64,000 nt of DNA. Source: Calycina herbarum (taxonomy: Eukaryota; Ascomycota; Leotiomycetes; Helotiales; Pezizellaceae). The DNA is taken from contig LLEY01000190.1 in the NCBI GenBank assembly GCA_001414485.1, positions 1 through 64,000 on the forward strand, in the 5' to 3' direction. A program made the position numbers and the translations under genes. The notes beneath the pieces were generated by a model. The model was not told the DNA's origin, made no database searches, and saw nothing but the letters and a program-made list of their open reading frames with translations. Of the stretch, positions 34,697 through 46,100 are shown one piece after another (within the stretch, counting starts at the first letter, position 1; each line of letters opens with the position of its first letter).

Positions 34697-36327
34697 ATGT
34701 CAACATCACCTAATGATCCGGCTAGTCGGAGCCATGCATCTTTATCGCCATCGCAGTCCCCTTCCCATTCGATCAGCCACCAACCAGACGTCTCTCTACA
34801 AACCCTTGTAGAACATCTCCTCGCATCTAAACGATCCTTGTCCTCCATCAGTACCGTGTATCGTGCTCAAGAAATTGTGAAGTCTGCCAGAGCAGCATTG
34901 GAAGAGAGCGTTATCCTCAGTGCTCAAACCGGGTTCTTAAGAAATGGCATCTCGGGACAAGTCAAGATATTGAGGAGGGTACGAGGAGGGATCGAAAACG
35001 TATACACTGATGGGCAACGGGACTTTAAGGTAAAATATTTCGCATCTGCCGGTAACCTAAGTTCCTGCTAATGGTTATCACATAGAATGTAATCCGTACA
35101 CTTGATGCCGCCAATTCCCGGCTGGAATCTACCATGGATATCTTACGTTCGACTATGGTAGAGGCAGCTTTCAGGCCAGCCGGGGAAGACGCTCGGAATC
35201 TTCTGGACTTTGTGGATGAACAAGGTGTTGAAAGTATGCGAGATGCTTTGAAGGAGTCAATTCGGGAAACCAAGGTAAATAATGGCATTCTGCTTACCTT
35301 CTTCTTGCGGAATACGATCTGACAAGCTATATAGGAAGCTCAAGCAGAATTCGATTCCTCTATTTTGTCCTTTGATGACGATCTCCGAGCAATCAAAGCT
35401 GCCATGAATACCTCCTCCAAAACCAGCTCATCCCAATCGAATCATGACTTATCGGCTCCACTCGCGGATCATATACATGCTTTGGAAAGCCATGCCCAAG
35501 AAATCGCGTCTCTGATGGACTCGCTTTTACGGCATTTCGACCGCTGTGTCAACGCAATACGCCATACAGAGGGTGGATATGCAGCTGTTAAAAAGGCTGC
35601 TTCTTCCCAGCCACCTGGTACTGAAGCAGTCTCTGTTTCTGGAGTTATGGCAACCGATAACGAATCCGCACATGACGAACCTCTATCAGAAGAGGATAGA
35701 AATGGGATGCTTGATGTCTTAGGGAAGGATGCCTCGGAAGTGGAGGACGTAGTCATGGAACTGATGGAATTTCTCGCCGAGATGGAAATCAAGCACGAAG
35801 CTGTGCAAGAGCATTTGTCATCTCTCACCACTACATACCGGGATACAACAAATGCATATCATATCCTTGAGGGGGTCGGCGCTAGACTTTCTGGATATAT
35901 CATCGCCAGTCAGGATTTTAAAACACGATGGGAAGAAACAAAAATACAAATTCAAGAACAGCTCTCGGAACTGGAATCAATGCGACTATTTTACGAAAAC
36001 TATTATTCGTCATATGATAGTATGATTCTAGAAGTTCATCGGAGAAAGCAGTGCGAGGAGAAGGTGCGATCGATCATGAAGAGAGCGATGGAGCAGATTG
36101 ACAAAGTCTATGACGCAGATATGAAGGAGAGAGAAGGCTTCAGGATGGATTCTGGGGAATACCTACCAGTTGATTTGTTTCCTGGTATTAATACTCCTGC
36201 GCCGAAGTGGGATTTTGTTCTCGCGGAGGACCAAGATCCTTCCCTAGCATCTCAGCCCGGTCTAGAAAGGATTGTGGTCGAGGCAGCTTCTAGGCGAGAA
36301 AAAGATAGGCGAAGATTAGATAGGTGA
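34697..36327 (+). CDS. ATG17: autophagy scaffold Atg17, 504 aa
   Basis: Three exons, 34697-35029, 35086-35274 and 35335-36327, totalling 505 codons with stop. The introns (56 and 60 bp) have GTAAA donors and ATAG acceptors. The first ATG opens MSTSPNDPASRSH; an upstream GTG in the same frame is not a likely start. Conserved Atg17 stretches are SLQTLVEHLLASKRSLSSIS, SARAALEESVILSAQTGFLR, VEAAFRPAGEDARNLLDF and SSILSFDDDLRAIKAAMN. The rest is predominantly helical, matching the crescent-shaped coiled coil of the family. Atg17 dimers scaffold the Atg1 kinase complex with Atg29 and Atg31 at the phagophore assembly site on starvation. The length is normal for filamentous fungi. The protein ends in a basic run (RREKDRRRLDR). 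Confidence 0.96.
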
Positions 36328-37409
36328 GAATCAAATTTGATATTTTTATTTATTGGCAAATCCAAGGGCTATTTGGATACGAGATACATTGCGGCAGTGC
36401 CCATTTTTCAAACTCCCATCCTCTCATTCGTCTCAACTTTTCCGTTATCATTAGGCGTCCTATTCGGAACCCCGAAGATACATTTGACGCTCTACTTCGC
36501 ATCTGAAATATCGGGCGAAAACAAGGAAGTGGAAGACGACTTTAAATATCACCAGTAGCCGCTAGTTCCACCGTTCATTTTCATATTACTTTTTCAAGTT
36601 TGAATCATGTGCGAAGCACAAAGAGAGCGGCAAAGCTCATGGAAGTAACCAGGTCGGACTGTTTCGAAGGAATAATCACCCTGGAAACCGAGTTTATTCC
36701 TTCTCTATCTTGCGATGCCACTTAGTTCGATCACCACTCTCTTTCCCAACATATTTGCTTGGTAAAATGAGATTCCCCGGCCTGCTTTCACAAAGTGAAT
36801 TTCCTATTTTCGGTAAAATCCGGGGACCCCCCACTATTCCCCGCTGAAGGCCCCATTCCGGGTGTTTTTCCCAGATGGCGGGGTATTCTCCGAGCTGCAT
36901 TTCCACTCGCGATTTCGTATAATCTAGTTGCGGGTCGTAGGAATTCCATTGCAGATCTTTCGTCCGAAGAAGTAGAATTGAGCTGATGTTTCTATATTCG
37001 AGGGGGTGAGCCTATTTAAGACCTCATTACATGATATCTCAGCCGAGCTTGGTGAGAGAGGATTCATTGAAATTCGGTGGGAAAGACTTGATAGTGGGGA
37101 TGCAGGGTCGCAGTTCGGCCCGCAATTACCCACCACTTAGATAGGTTTCTCATAATACGAATATACGGATCTATGGACCTGCATTAAACTCTTTTGGGAG
37201 ACCAATCCAGAAGGAGACCAAGATGTTTTGGCATTCAGCCGCTGAGCCGATCCATGGTTGATGGAAGATGGGGAAATGCGAAAGAAGCTAGCAATCGTTT
37301 TTAAAGATTCTCCGAAACGAGACCAGTATGTGCAAGTCTCAATGCTAAAGGTAGTAGTAGATATAAACCTCTTTCTCATACTTGAAGTTGTCACTAACCA
37401 TCAGCCAAG
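36328..37409. other. intergenic, ATG17 3' side and pectinase promoter
   Basis: The first ~250 bp is probably ATG17 3' UTR. The small frame at 36337-36558 has a hydrophobic look but no family. The final few hundred bases should hold the GH28 promoter. Nothing else seen. Confidence 0.45.
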
Positions 37410-39103
37410 ATGTTTTCGATTTCCCAATTTCTTGTTACACTACTGTTCCTCTCCTTGGCCTCAGCAAAGCAATGGACATGTACTGTTGCCGCTGCGGGAA
37501 ATAGTTCCATCGACGATGCACCAGCTATACGCGAAGCCTTCGATGAATGTAACCAGCACTCCGGTCGAGTAATTTTCACAAATACTACATATTACGTTAA
37601 CACCATTTTACACACGGTCGGATTAAAAAATGTTGATATTGATATTAAAGGGACACTACAGGTATGAGCTCCCGCTCGAATATTTTGATTATAACTGATT
37701 TCCTTCGAGTGGTCGACGAATATCACATACTGGCTCGCAAACTCTCTAGATGTAGGGTATCAGAACCAATCAACAGCCTGGATTCTCGGTGGCAATAATG
37801 TTCACATCAATGGATTTGGATATGGTACTATTGATGGGAATGGCCAGGCTTGGTATGATTTCGTGCATGGGATATCCAATTATCCCAGACGGCCACATGG
37901 GGTGACTTTCAATGGGCTGAATAACTCGGTTGTTGAGGGGGTGAGTTTTCTGAATAGCCAGATGTGGTCAGTCGTCCTTGTTCTCTTTTGGGGAATTTGA
38001 GTTAATGATTTTTAAGGACGATGTCGATTATTTACTCGCGGAATACTACTTTTGATCGGATTTCTGTTAATAGTGTGTCGAGTAATGGGAATCCTGCTCG
38101 TAGGTTATATGTTTTTGAGGCTCTCTTGAATTTCTTGAGAACGGGACTTCTGAACTTTGTTGATTGGAGGATTGCGGAATTATTTACTAACTATTTTCAG
38201 GAAATACGGATGGCGCAGACACCTTATTTTCCTCGTTCATCACTTTCTGTGAGTTGTTTTTCCTTCTTTCGCCTTGTCTCGGGAGGATCAAGTCTCTATT
38301 TCCTCCTCAGACAACAATTTTGCTTCTATTAAAACCCTGATTCCATCTCATTTTCCTCCAACATATTTCGAGAAATTTCAATACTGACTTCAAGATCATC
38401 CACAGCAAATTGGATCGTAAACAATGGCGATGATAGTATTTCTCTCAAGGCAAATAGCACCGATATCACCATCCGGGATTGCACTTTTTACAGAGGACTT
38501 GGTGTTGCGATTGGAAGTATTGGACAATATGTTGGTGATTTCGAGACTATAGAACATGTTCGAGTAAGCGGTATTCGATTCTACAAAACCCTGCACGCCG
38601 TAAGTAAACCTCCCAGCAAAGACAGAGAACTCCCACTAACAACACGGAAGGTATATTTCAAAACCTGGACCGGTGAACAAGTAGGTTACCCACCAAATGG
38701 AGGTGGGGGTGGACTTGGCCGTAAGTCATTTCCCTCATCCTAACCTCCTCACTACTCACTCCATTTAAACTCACACCCCCAAACAGACACCTCAGACCTC
38801 CTCTTCGAAAACCTCTACGTAAGCGAATCTCGCAGTACACCATTCGACATCGACCAATGCACCTCCTTCTCCGGCGTCACCGGAAACTGCACATCCTCGC
38901 ACTTCCAAGTCCGTGATGTGACGGTGAGAAACATCACTGGTACGAGTACGAATATAAATGTTGCTCGGATGAAATGTGCTGCTCTTACTTGTCCGTTTAT
39001 TACGCTTGAGGATTTCGATGTTAGGAATTCTACTTCGGGATTGGCGATTGAGAGGTATTCGTGTACGAATGTTAGGAATTATACGGGGTTTACTTGTGCG
39101 TAG
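37410..39103 (+). CDS. secreted GH28 exo-acting pectinase, 406 aa
   Basis: Seven exons: 37410-37661, 37710-37966, 38017-38099, 38201-38248, 38406-38599, 38651-38720 and 38787-39103. Phases agree and the total is 407 codons with stop. It starts with a signal peptide (SQFLVTLLFLSLASA). GH28 landmarks are ARNTDGADT (first catalytic Asp), NGDDSIS (second Asp pair), AIGSIGQY in place of the endo-type GHG motif, and YFKTWTGEQ where endo-enzymes have RIK. The GSIGQ motif and the Gly-rich NGGGGGLG loop point to an exo-polygalacturonase or exo-rhamnogalacturonase-like enzyme rather than an endo-PG. It is rich in N-glycosylation sequons and has paired Cys near the C-terminus. It should hydrolyse plant pectin or its oligomers outside the cell. 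I cannot separate the exo-PG and rhamnogalacturonan specificities from sequence alone. Confidence 0.92.
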
Positions 39104-40070
39104 AGTGGATGGATGGCTAGCGTTGAGGAATTCTTGCTTGTTGGGCGTCTGTGAGAACCTGAAGCTGGGAAAGTAGGAAAAGAGAATCGGCTACTTGAGG
39201 ATGAGTGTGTTGTGAAAGCAAAAAACTTGACGATGCGAAACAAATCATGCGAAGTAGTTTTCAGAAAGCCTTGGAACTTAGGAAAAGTTTGATAGTCTTG
39301 CAATAGATAATAATAATAACATTCAAAACTGGTGATGGACAAAAGCGGCAGTAAATAGCTTACTTGTTCCAACTTTGTTGTGAGACTCAGTATTCACTCA
39401 AATACTTTACAACAAGAGGTACGAACCCAGATTGCTTGCTGCCGCTATCCATAGCGAGGAAGCGTGGACTTTGTGGCTTCGTATAATACTAGAGCAGATA
39501 TTGGTATCTGACCTGCATCCATGTAAAAGAGGCAAACCGCAAGCAAAGGTACAAGTAGAAAGATGATTGACTAGCTCTAGAACCATTTTTGCAGATTGCC
39601 TAAATTGTACTAGGAAGTTGAAACAAAAATATTTTAATATTTACCGTCGCATAGTGCGATGGTGTTTCTAAAAACGTGCGGCATAGAAAGAGAACTTCAA
39701 CTTCAACCCTTGAAGATGCTACACTACGTGTGTTAGATCGCGCATAATTTGACGTTGGAATGGCTCTCCAAGTACCTTTCTCTAACACGGCCACATGCAT
39801 GTTTTTGGTGGGCTGGTGCTTAACTTTCCACCACACCCAATCGCCAACACCACTATTCACTCACAATTAGGCGACGTGAAAAAACACGCCTTACGCGACC
39901 TTTTAGGTGTTTGTTTTCCAAAGGCCACTTTTCAATATCCAAGTGCAACTTGCTTAGAGCTGGAGGCACAAAAAATCTTGCATTTGCGACTAACGGATAC
40001 CATCGAAGACCCACCCAAATATATCATCATCTAAGAAACCCATACCCACCGCCAAACCCCGCAACTCAAG
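39104..40070. other. intergenic between pectinase and unknown acidic protein
   Basis: No supportable gene. It contains the pectinase 3' side and, towards 39900-40070, the likely promoter of the next gene. Nothing distinctive seen. Confidence 0.45.
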
Positions 40071-41398
40071 ATGCCTCCTGCTAAGCGTAGGTTTACGAAG
40101 AAGAGAAAGGTGCATCAGAAAACCACTGAAGGTAAGGAATCGCAACGACCAACAGAATCATACTGGTATACCGGCTTTTACGAAATGGAATCTGAGAGTG
40201 CGGACGAAGAGCCATATCATGTCGTGATCATGAAGATCGCTCCGGAGAAATTGGCGCGCTTTCCTGTTGGTATGTATGCCTATATATTACAACGCGACGA
40301 GGATTTCCTTAGCTAAGTATTGTCATAATAGAGAAACGAGATGCCACAGAGGAGGAGGAACCACAGAGCCACTATGGTGTACAACTCGGCGACGAGATCG
40401 AAGACGATGACCACGAAGAGACACTGTCCACGATGTCAGATTTCGATCCAATTACAGCGCTTCCATACCCTGGAGAGCTCACTCCAGAGGTGTTCCGAGA
40501 ATTCTTGTTAGAGAGTCCAGATACCTTCCGAGCTTGGCTCTCTTTCGTCAGTTCCAGAAGACAAACCGACAATGCCGCATCGACAAGAGAGGGGTCGCGT
40601 CAAGTGAGAGATCGGGCAAACGGTTCGACAGGAGTACGAGTTGAAGAATCGGCAGCCAAGTCAGTTGATTTTAGAGAAAGCGCGGCGGACGATGGGGAAT
40701 ATAGAAGCGTATATAGTTCAAGTCACCCACGCAGTCCAAGTCACCCACACAGGTCGACCCACCGAAACAGTTCCAGCGACCCAAACATTGCAGCGATAGG
40801 CAACGCGTTGAGGGAGCTACGATCGTCAAGCCCTGCGGAGGCGATGCAAATTGATGAAGATGCCACAATTATAGAGGAGCAACTCAGGAGATTTGATCAG
40901 AACCTCAGCTTCAACATCCAAAAGGAAGAGATGGTTCCAACGACTGAGGATACTGAGGACATTGAGAATACTGAGGACATTGAGAATATTGAGGACATTG
41001 AGTATACTGAGGATACGGTCGAATACGACAAGGAAGAGACGAGTGTATGGGCAAGAGGAGAGGTACGAGGACGGGCAGCGAGGCTTCTTGAGAAATACAA
41101 CAACCTGGAGGAGAAACGCCAAGGTGCCTCTGAGGCTAGAAAGTACTACGACGAGGTCTTCCAGAAAATTGATGAGACTCTTACGGGATGGTACAAAGCA
41201 AAGAGATTGCAGTACAATGGACGATCGTACGCCCTTTCAGAGAACATTCGAGAGCTCGATCTGGAGGAATACCACCGGATGGGGAAGACAGTCTTACAAG
41301 GTGCAGAATCCCAAGAAGGGGAAGCATTGAAAGAGCTCGTGGATGAGGCGAGGGAAATATATAACTGCATGACGGAAGGGCAAGGAAATTTCCAATAA
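40071..41398 (+). CDS. hypothetical acidic, low-complexity protein, 421 aa
   Basis: Two exons, 40071-40269 and 40332-41398. The intron has a GTATGT donor, a GCTAAG branch and a TAG acceptor; the 422 codons stay in frame. The N-terminus is very basic (KRRFTKKRKVHQK), possibly a nuclear signal. The middle is acidic and Ser-rich, with a short degenerate repeat of TEDIEN/IEDIE at about 40950-41020. A second short repeat, SHPRSPSHPHRS, precedes it. The C-terminal ~110 residues look helical (AARLLEKYNNLEEKRQGASE, then LTGWYKAKRLQYNGRSYALS). I recognise no domain. It may be lineage-specific; the consistent frame across the intron supports it as a real gene. Confidence 0.65.
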
Positions 41399-41727
41399 GG
41401 TTGCTGAGGCCAGTGGATGGGAAGCCTAGAGAAGGAGCCTTGGATGTCAACAACAACCTCTTTATTCTCGCTATTCTCGGAATACATGAGTGATATAGGG
41501 GTCATTGTTATACAACGGGTACAGTGGGCTTCGATTGCGGTGTCCTCTTTGCACACTCTCTTCAGTTTTGCATGCGCCACACCTTTGTGGGGCACTTAAC
41601 CCAATACGGTTAGTCTATATTTTGTCATCGTTGTAGCCTCAGGTTTTTAAATCGCTGCCTTTAGCTTGGAGTGACTTCAGGTTCTGTGCGGACATGGTCA
41701 TCTTCAACAACTCTTCCTGCCCAACAC

Positions 41728-42280
41728 CGGTCAGCACCCAAAAATGGCGCCACATCTTGCGAAGTCGCAAGTTGCTTTAATCACTAGCATGCTTTCAAGC
41801 GGATTGTTTACTAGTTCGGAGATCGCAATAGCAGCTAAGTAGTACTCGCGGCGTACGAAGGATACGCTCAAACGTTCGATATTATGGCGCCTCTCCAAGC
41901 CCCCAAAACAGCGGAGGGCGACAGCGTAGCATCACATCTCCTATGCTAGACGCCCTTTGTAAACACTTTCTAGAAAAGCCTAGGCTATATCAGTCTGAAA
42001 TGGTACTCTTCCTCTTAGACGAGTTCGATGTTCTTGTAACAGTTTCTAGCATTGGAAGAGCGCTACGTTCGAAGGGCTAGACTAAGAAGCAAATTCGTCG
42101 CATTGCAAATAGGCGGAATGCGGATCTGCGTGACCACTATCTATACCAAATTTCAAGTCTCTTACCTGAGCACTTTGTCTTTGTAGATGAGTCCGGCTGC
42201 GATAAACGTATCGGTTTCTGGCTGGTCTCCTATTTGGACAACTACTGTCTAAATTGCTCGCTTTCAGCGTGAGCAGCGCT
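41728..42280 (+). pseudogene. Tc1-like transposase relic, copy 1 (5' part only)
   Basis: Closely similar to the reverse complement of about 51300-51850 (copy 2). It starts at a shared GGTCAGCAC, then ATGGCGCC at 41744, and runs through the helix-turn-helix part (LLDEFDVLVTVSSIGRALR) to about 42280. Similarity then ends abruptly just after the first strand of the catalytic domain, where FVDESG is seen. Several stop codons have arisen from C-to-T changes. The catalytic C-terminal half is missing, perhaps lost when the surrounding repeats accumulated. Confidence 0.8.
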
Positions 42281-42655
42281 GGTACCGTGTTCATGTAAGC
42301 CTCACCGATCAGGCTACGATTTTGCGCTAATATTAGGCAGCACTGCCCTACAATAATAAGCAATTAGGCCCAGATCTTCCTCGTTGTATCCACCTTATCG
42401 TCTTCCAAGTCTGCTTTGTTCGTAAGTTATCTATTTCGTTATTATCCGCTATCCTACTTAATATATTAGTAGCTGAAAGCACGTAGTCTAATTCGGTTCG
42501 GGAAAAGTCTAGGTCGAAAGCAGTAATAAATTACCTACCGCAACCTGTTTCCCTAAGGCGTCATTCCCGTTCATATATCAATCCTAGTTTAGCAGCCGTA
42601 TGTTATATATTAATAATCACTAGTACTAACAGCATCCTGATTATATATAGATTCT
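42281..42655. other. AT-rich sequence between Tc1 relic and Gypsy element
   Basis: No gene or clear element. Sequence decay resembles the neighbouring repeats. Confidence 0.4.
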
Positions 42656-42660
42656 AAATC

Positions 42661-43129
42661 TGTTACGATCTATAACTGAAGGCAAAGGCACAAGAGTATA
42701 TATATATATATTCGAGAATTTAAAGCTATAGTTCTAAGAACGAGGGAATACGGAATATATACCCTACGAAAAAGGGGTATTCCTACTAACTGTAAAGAGC
42801 CTTTAATCTCGTTATAAATCCGTCTAAGCGTTGCGGCTCTGACAGTTACGTATAGGACTAAGAATCACGTATTACAAACCAGCTGTTACGGCGCTGGTCC
42901 GTAACACGTGATTCTCGGTCCTACACGTGACCGTCAGAGCCGCAACGCTTAGACGGATTTATAACGAGATTAAAGGCTCTTTACAGTTAGTAGGAATACC
43001 CCTTTTTCGTAGGGTATATATTCCGTATTCCTTCGTTCTTAGAACTATAGCTTTAAATTCTCGAATATATATATATATACTCTTATACCTTTGCCTTCAG
43101 ATATAGATCGTAACACCAGCGCTATAACA
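42661..43129 (-). repeat. 3' LTR of the Gypsy element, split by a nested solo LTR
   Basis: LTR parts 42661-42883 and 43121-43129 sum to 232 bp, the same length as the 5' LTR. It has more A/T transitions than the 5' LTR, for example TACGTATAGGACTAAG against CACGTGTAGGACTGAG. The insert lies 14 bp from the LTR start as read on the minus strand. Confidence 0.9.
42884..43115 (+). mobile_element. solo LTR, same family, nested in the 3' LTR, TSD CCAGC
   Basis: Exactly 232 bp, starting TGTTACGGCGCTGG and ending GATCGTAACA, in opposite orientation to the host LTR. CCAGC is duplicated at 42879-42883 and 43116-43120. Together with the left half of the host LTR it forms a large near-perfect inverted repeat. 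It shows little RIP. Confidence 0.93.
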
Positions 43130-43143
43130 TTACCCCCTCTTTT
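43130..43143 (-). other. polypurine tract of the Gypsy element
   Basis: On the minus strand the 14-base sequence AAAAGAGGGGGTAA directly precedes the TGTTA start of the 3' LTR, as expected for plus-strand DNA priming. Confidence 0.75.
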
Positions 43144-46100
43144 AGAAAAAGCTTGTCTATAAGCTTTATATTATAACTAAATCGTCTATTAGATAATTAT
43201 AATCGTCTATTCTATCTTCTTACGCTCGTATCTAGCTTTATAAAGCCCTTAGCAGACTAGCGTAGGCTAGATTAGTAAGGTAAAAATCGTATAATTTATA
43301 TAGGTAATACTTAAAATTTGAAGCTAGATACTACTATAGATTAAGGTTATAGCCTAATTATTAAACTCTATATTAGAGCTTTCTATAAACTACCTTTATA
43401 GCTAAGACTTCTTCTACTTCCTACTCTTCTTAATCTATAACCTATATTAGTAGAGGTAGTTCGTTTACCTATCTAAGTAATAGATCTATAACAGCTTTAT
43501 AAAGTAGTAATAGATAGAATATAAGATATATACAGAAGTGGTCTAGTAGTTCAAGCTAGAAAGAGTATTCTTTACAGGCTATAATCTAGAATAGACTCTT
43601 GTTTTGTCTATCTAGCTTATAGCTCGGCTAGTCTATCTTCTAATTATAAGTTAATACCTAAACAAAGTCGTCTATATTAAAGTCTACTACTCTTTAAATC
43701 CGGTTCGTAGACCTTATATAGTAGTCTTATACTTTACTAACTAATTCCTTTACTATAGTCTAAGTGTTATATATTCTCTATATAAGTACCTCTACATCGG
43801 TCCAGTTAAGCTATTTATAGACTATTACAGATTTATCTAGACAGTTCTAATCAAAGGACGTAGTAGCTACGTATCTGTTAATTACTTTAAAAGGCGAGAG
43901 CCTACCTAGACTCTTATATAGAAGCGTAAGCTAAGCATAGTCTAGAATAGAGACAAGTTCGCTCTAGTTATCCTAATAGTAACTAATAAAAGGCTATAAG
44001 TATTAATTAATCTATTAGTTTATAAGTAAAAAGCAGTAGATAGCTTAAGCTTTATACTAAGGATTCTATAGAATTTAAACTAGAAAGAAGAAATAAACTA
44101 TAGTCTATAGTCTAAAATAATACTTTATAGATAGTTATAGGTTTAATAGATCTATATAATATATATTCGAGCTATATCTTAGGCTATAACTATCTTTAAA
44201 TAAGGGATCGAGACTGATTACTTAGTTAGGCAATCTATAACTACTTATAAGGTATTATAACCTTATTTATTAGTAGGGAAAGACTTATAGTCTATAGTAA
44301 TATACTACTAGGGACGTTCTAGAACTAGTAATAGATATAAAAACCTAGGTTTATAGTTGTAAGGAACTATAGTACATCGACAGTCTCTATAGTTACTAAT
44401 ATAGGTTTCTATAGACGTCTATAAACCTTTCTACTAGTATCTATAGGCAAGGATAGCTACTGTCTTTGTCTGTCTAAGGTAAGCTGTAGATACTTATATA
44501 TAAGCCTTATAGATTAGGTCTGTTTATAAGGTGCCTTAATTAAGAACTATAAGTCTCTTTTACTAAAGAAGTAAGCTATTCTCTATTATCTAGTTTTAGT
44601 ATTCATAGGTAGCTTTCGTTTAGTTGTCTTCTAAGTCTAAAGAGTTATAGTTAGTAGTAAGTAACTAGTCGACAAGGTTAAGTAAGGGTTCTAAAGTAAC
44701 TAGAGCTAACGTTATAGGAGGTTCTAATTAAGTAGTAATATATAGATCTAACTAATTAGACGTAAGCAAGGTTTATTATCTTATAAACGCTTTTAGGTCG
44801 TTCTATAAGTTAACGTCTTAGTCTTAGTATATTAGTATATCTGTTTTCTTATTCTACTTACTAGATTAAAATATAATTATAAAATAGAACTCTAATAGAA
44901 ACTCTATCTATCTCGCTTACTACTAGTTTAAGGTTTTAGAGGTTATAAAGTACTCTAAAGCCTTATAATTAGTAAAGACCTTAATCTAGGAGCTAGTCTA
45001 AGTAAGATCTACTTACTATTATCTAAAAGAGTATATAATAGCTAATATCTTCTTATTATAGATTTAGTAGTTTAGCTTAGTAGAGTTTATCGTCTTTAAG
45101 AAGTAGCTTATAGGTCTCTATAGTTTAGTTTTAGATATATATTATAATATTATAACTATAACTACTTTATTAAAAGCATTAGTCTTAACTATAGTCTCTA
45201 AATTAGCTATAAAGTAGTATAAGAGAGGGGTAGTAACTAAGGCTTCTTTTAATATATTAAAAGCCTTTTTATATTCTAAGTCGAACTTAAATAGCACTTC
45301 CTTACTTATAAGATAGTTTAGTAGACGAGTAATCTGTTTATAATCTTAAATAAAACGTTAGTAGAAGTTATAAAAACCTAGGAAGGACTAGATACCCTTA
45401 ATAGTACTAGGATATTTCTAGGAAACGATTACTAAGATCTTCTCTAGGTTAACTTCGATTCTATTTATAAAGATAATAAAACTAAGATACTTTATATAAG
45501 TAACGTAGAACTCTGTCTTCTTAATATCTACTTATAGCCTAGCTTTATAGAGCTATTCTAAGACCTTATAGACATGTTTAATATATTCGAGCTTATTATT
45601 AGAGTATATAAGAATGTTATTAAGATAAGCTATATAAAAGTTATTAAGATATTCTATAAGAACGCTATTTATATATCTCTAGTATATAGTAGGACCGTTG
45701 GTTAAGTTAAAAGGTAACACCTTATATTTAAATATACTATAATAGGTCTAAAAGGTTATAAGTTCTTCTAACTCTAGTTCTATATATATATAGTTAAAAG
45801 CTTAACGAATGTCGAGCTTTATAAGGATTTTAGTACTAGTGATTTATATAAGAGTTTCGTCGATTAGTAGAAGAGAGTGCTAGTTCTTATAAGTAAGGTT
45901 ATTAAGTTTCTAGTAGTTAATATAGAGCTATAAGCTTCTGTTAGACTTCTTTATAAACAGTACTAGAGAGGCGAAAGAGGTATAGCTAAGAATAATAAAC
46001 CCTTTATTAAGGTTATTAAGAATATACTACTTTATAGCTAGAAGTTCCTTAGTTATTATCTTATATAATAAGCTATATAATAAGGTATTCGGACCTATAA

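Noticed and set aside
36337..36558. 73-aa plus-strand frame after ATG17
   Set aside because: Short, within the likely 3' UTR and with no family signature. A GTGAGA at the ATG17 stop could be a donor, but ATG17 is already full length.
42661..43129. Inverted LTR pair as the ends of a foldback element or CRISPR-like repeat
   Set aside because: The CCAGC target duplication and equal 232-bp lengths show a solo LTR inserted in another LTR. There are no regularly spaced repeats.
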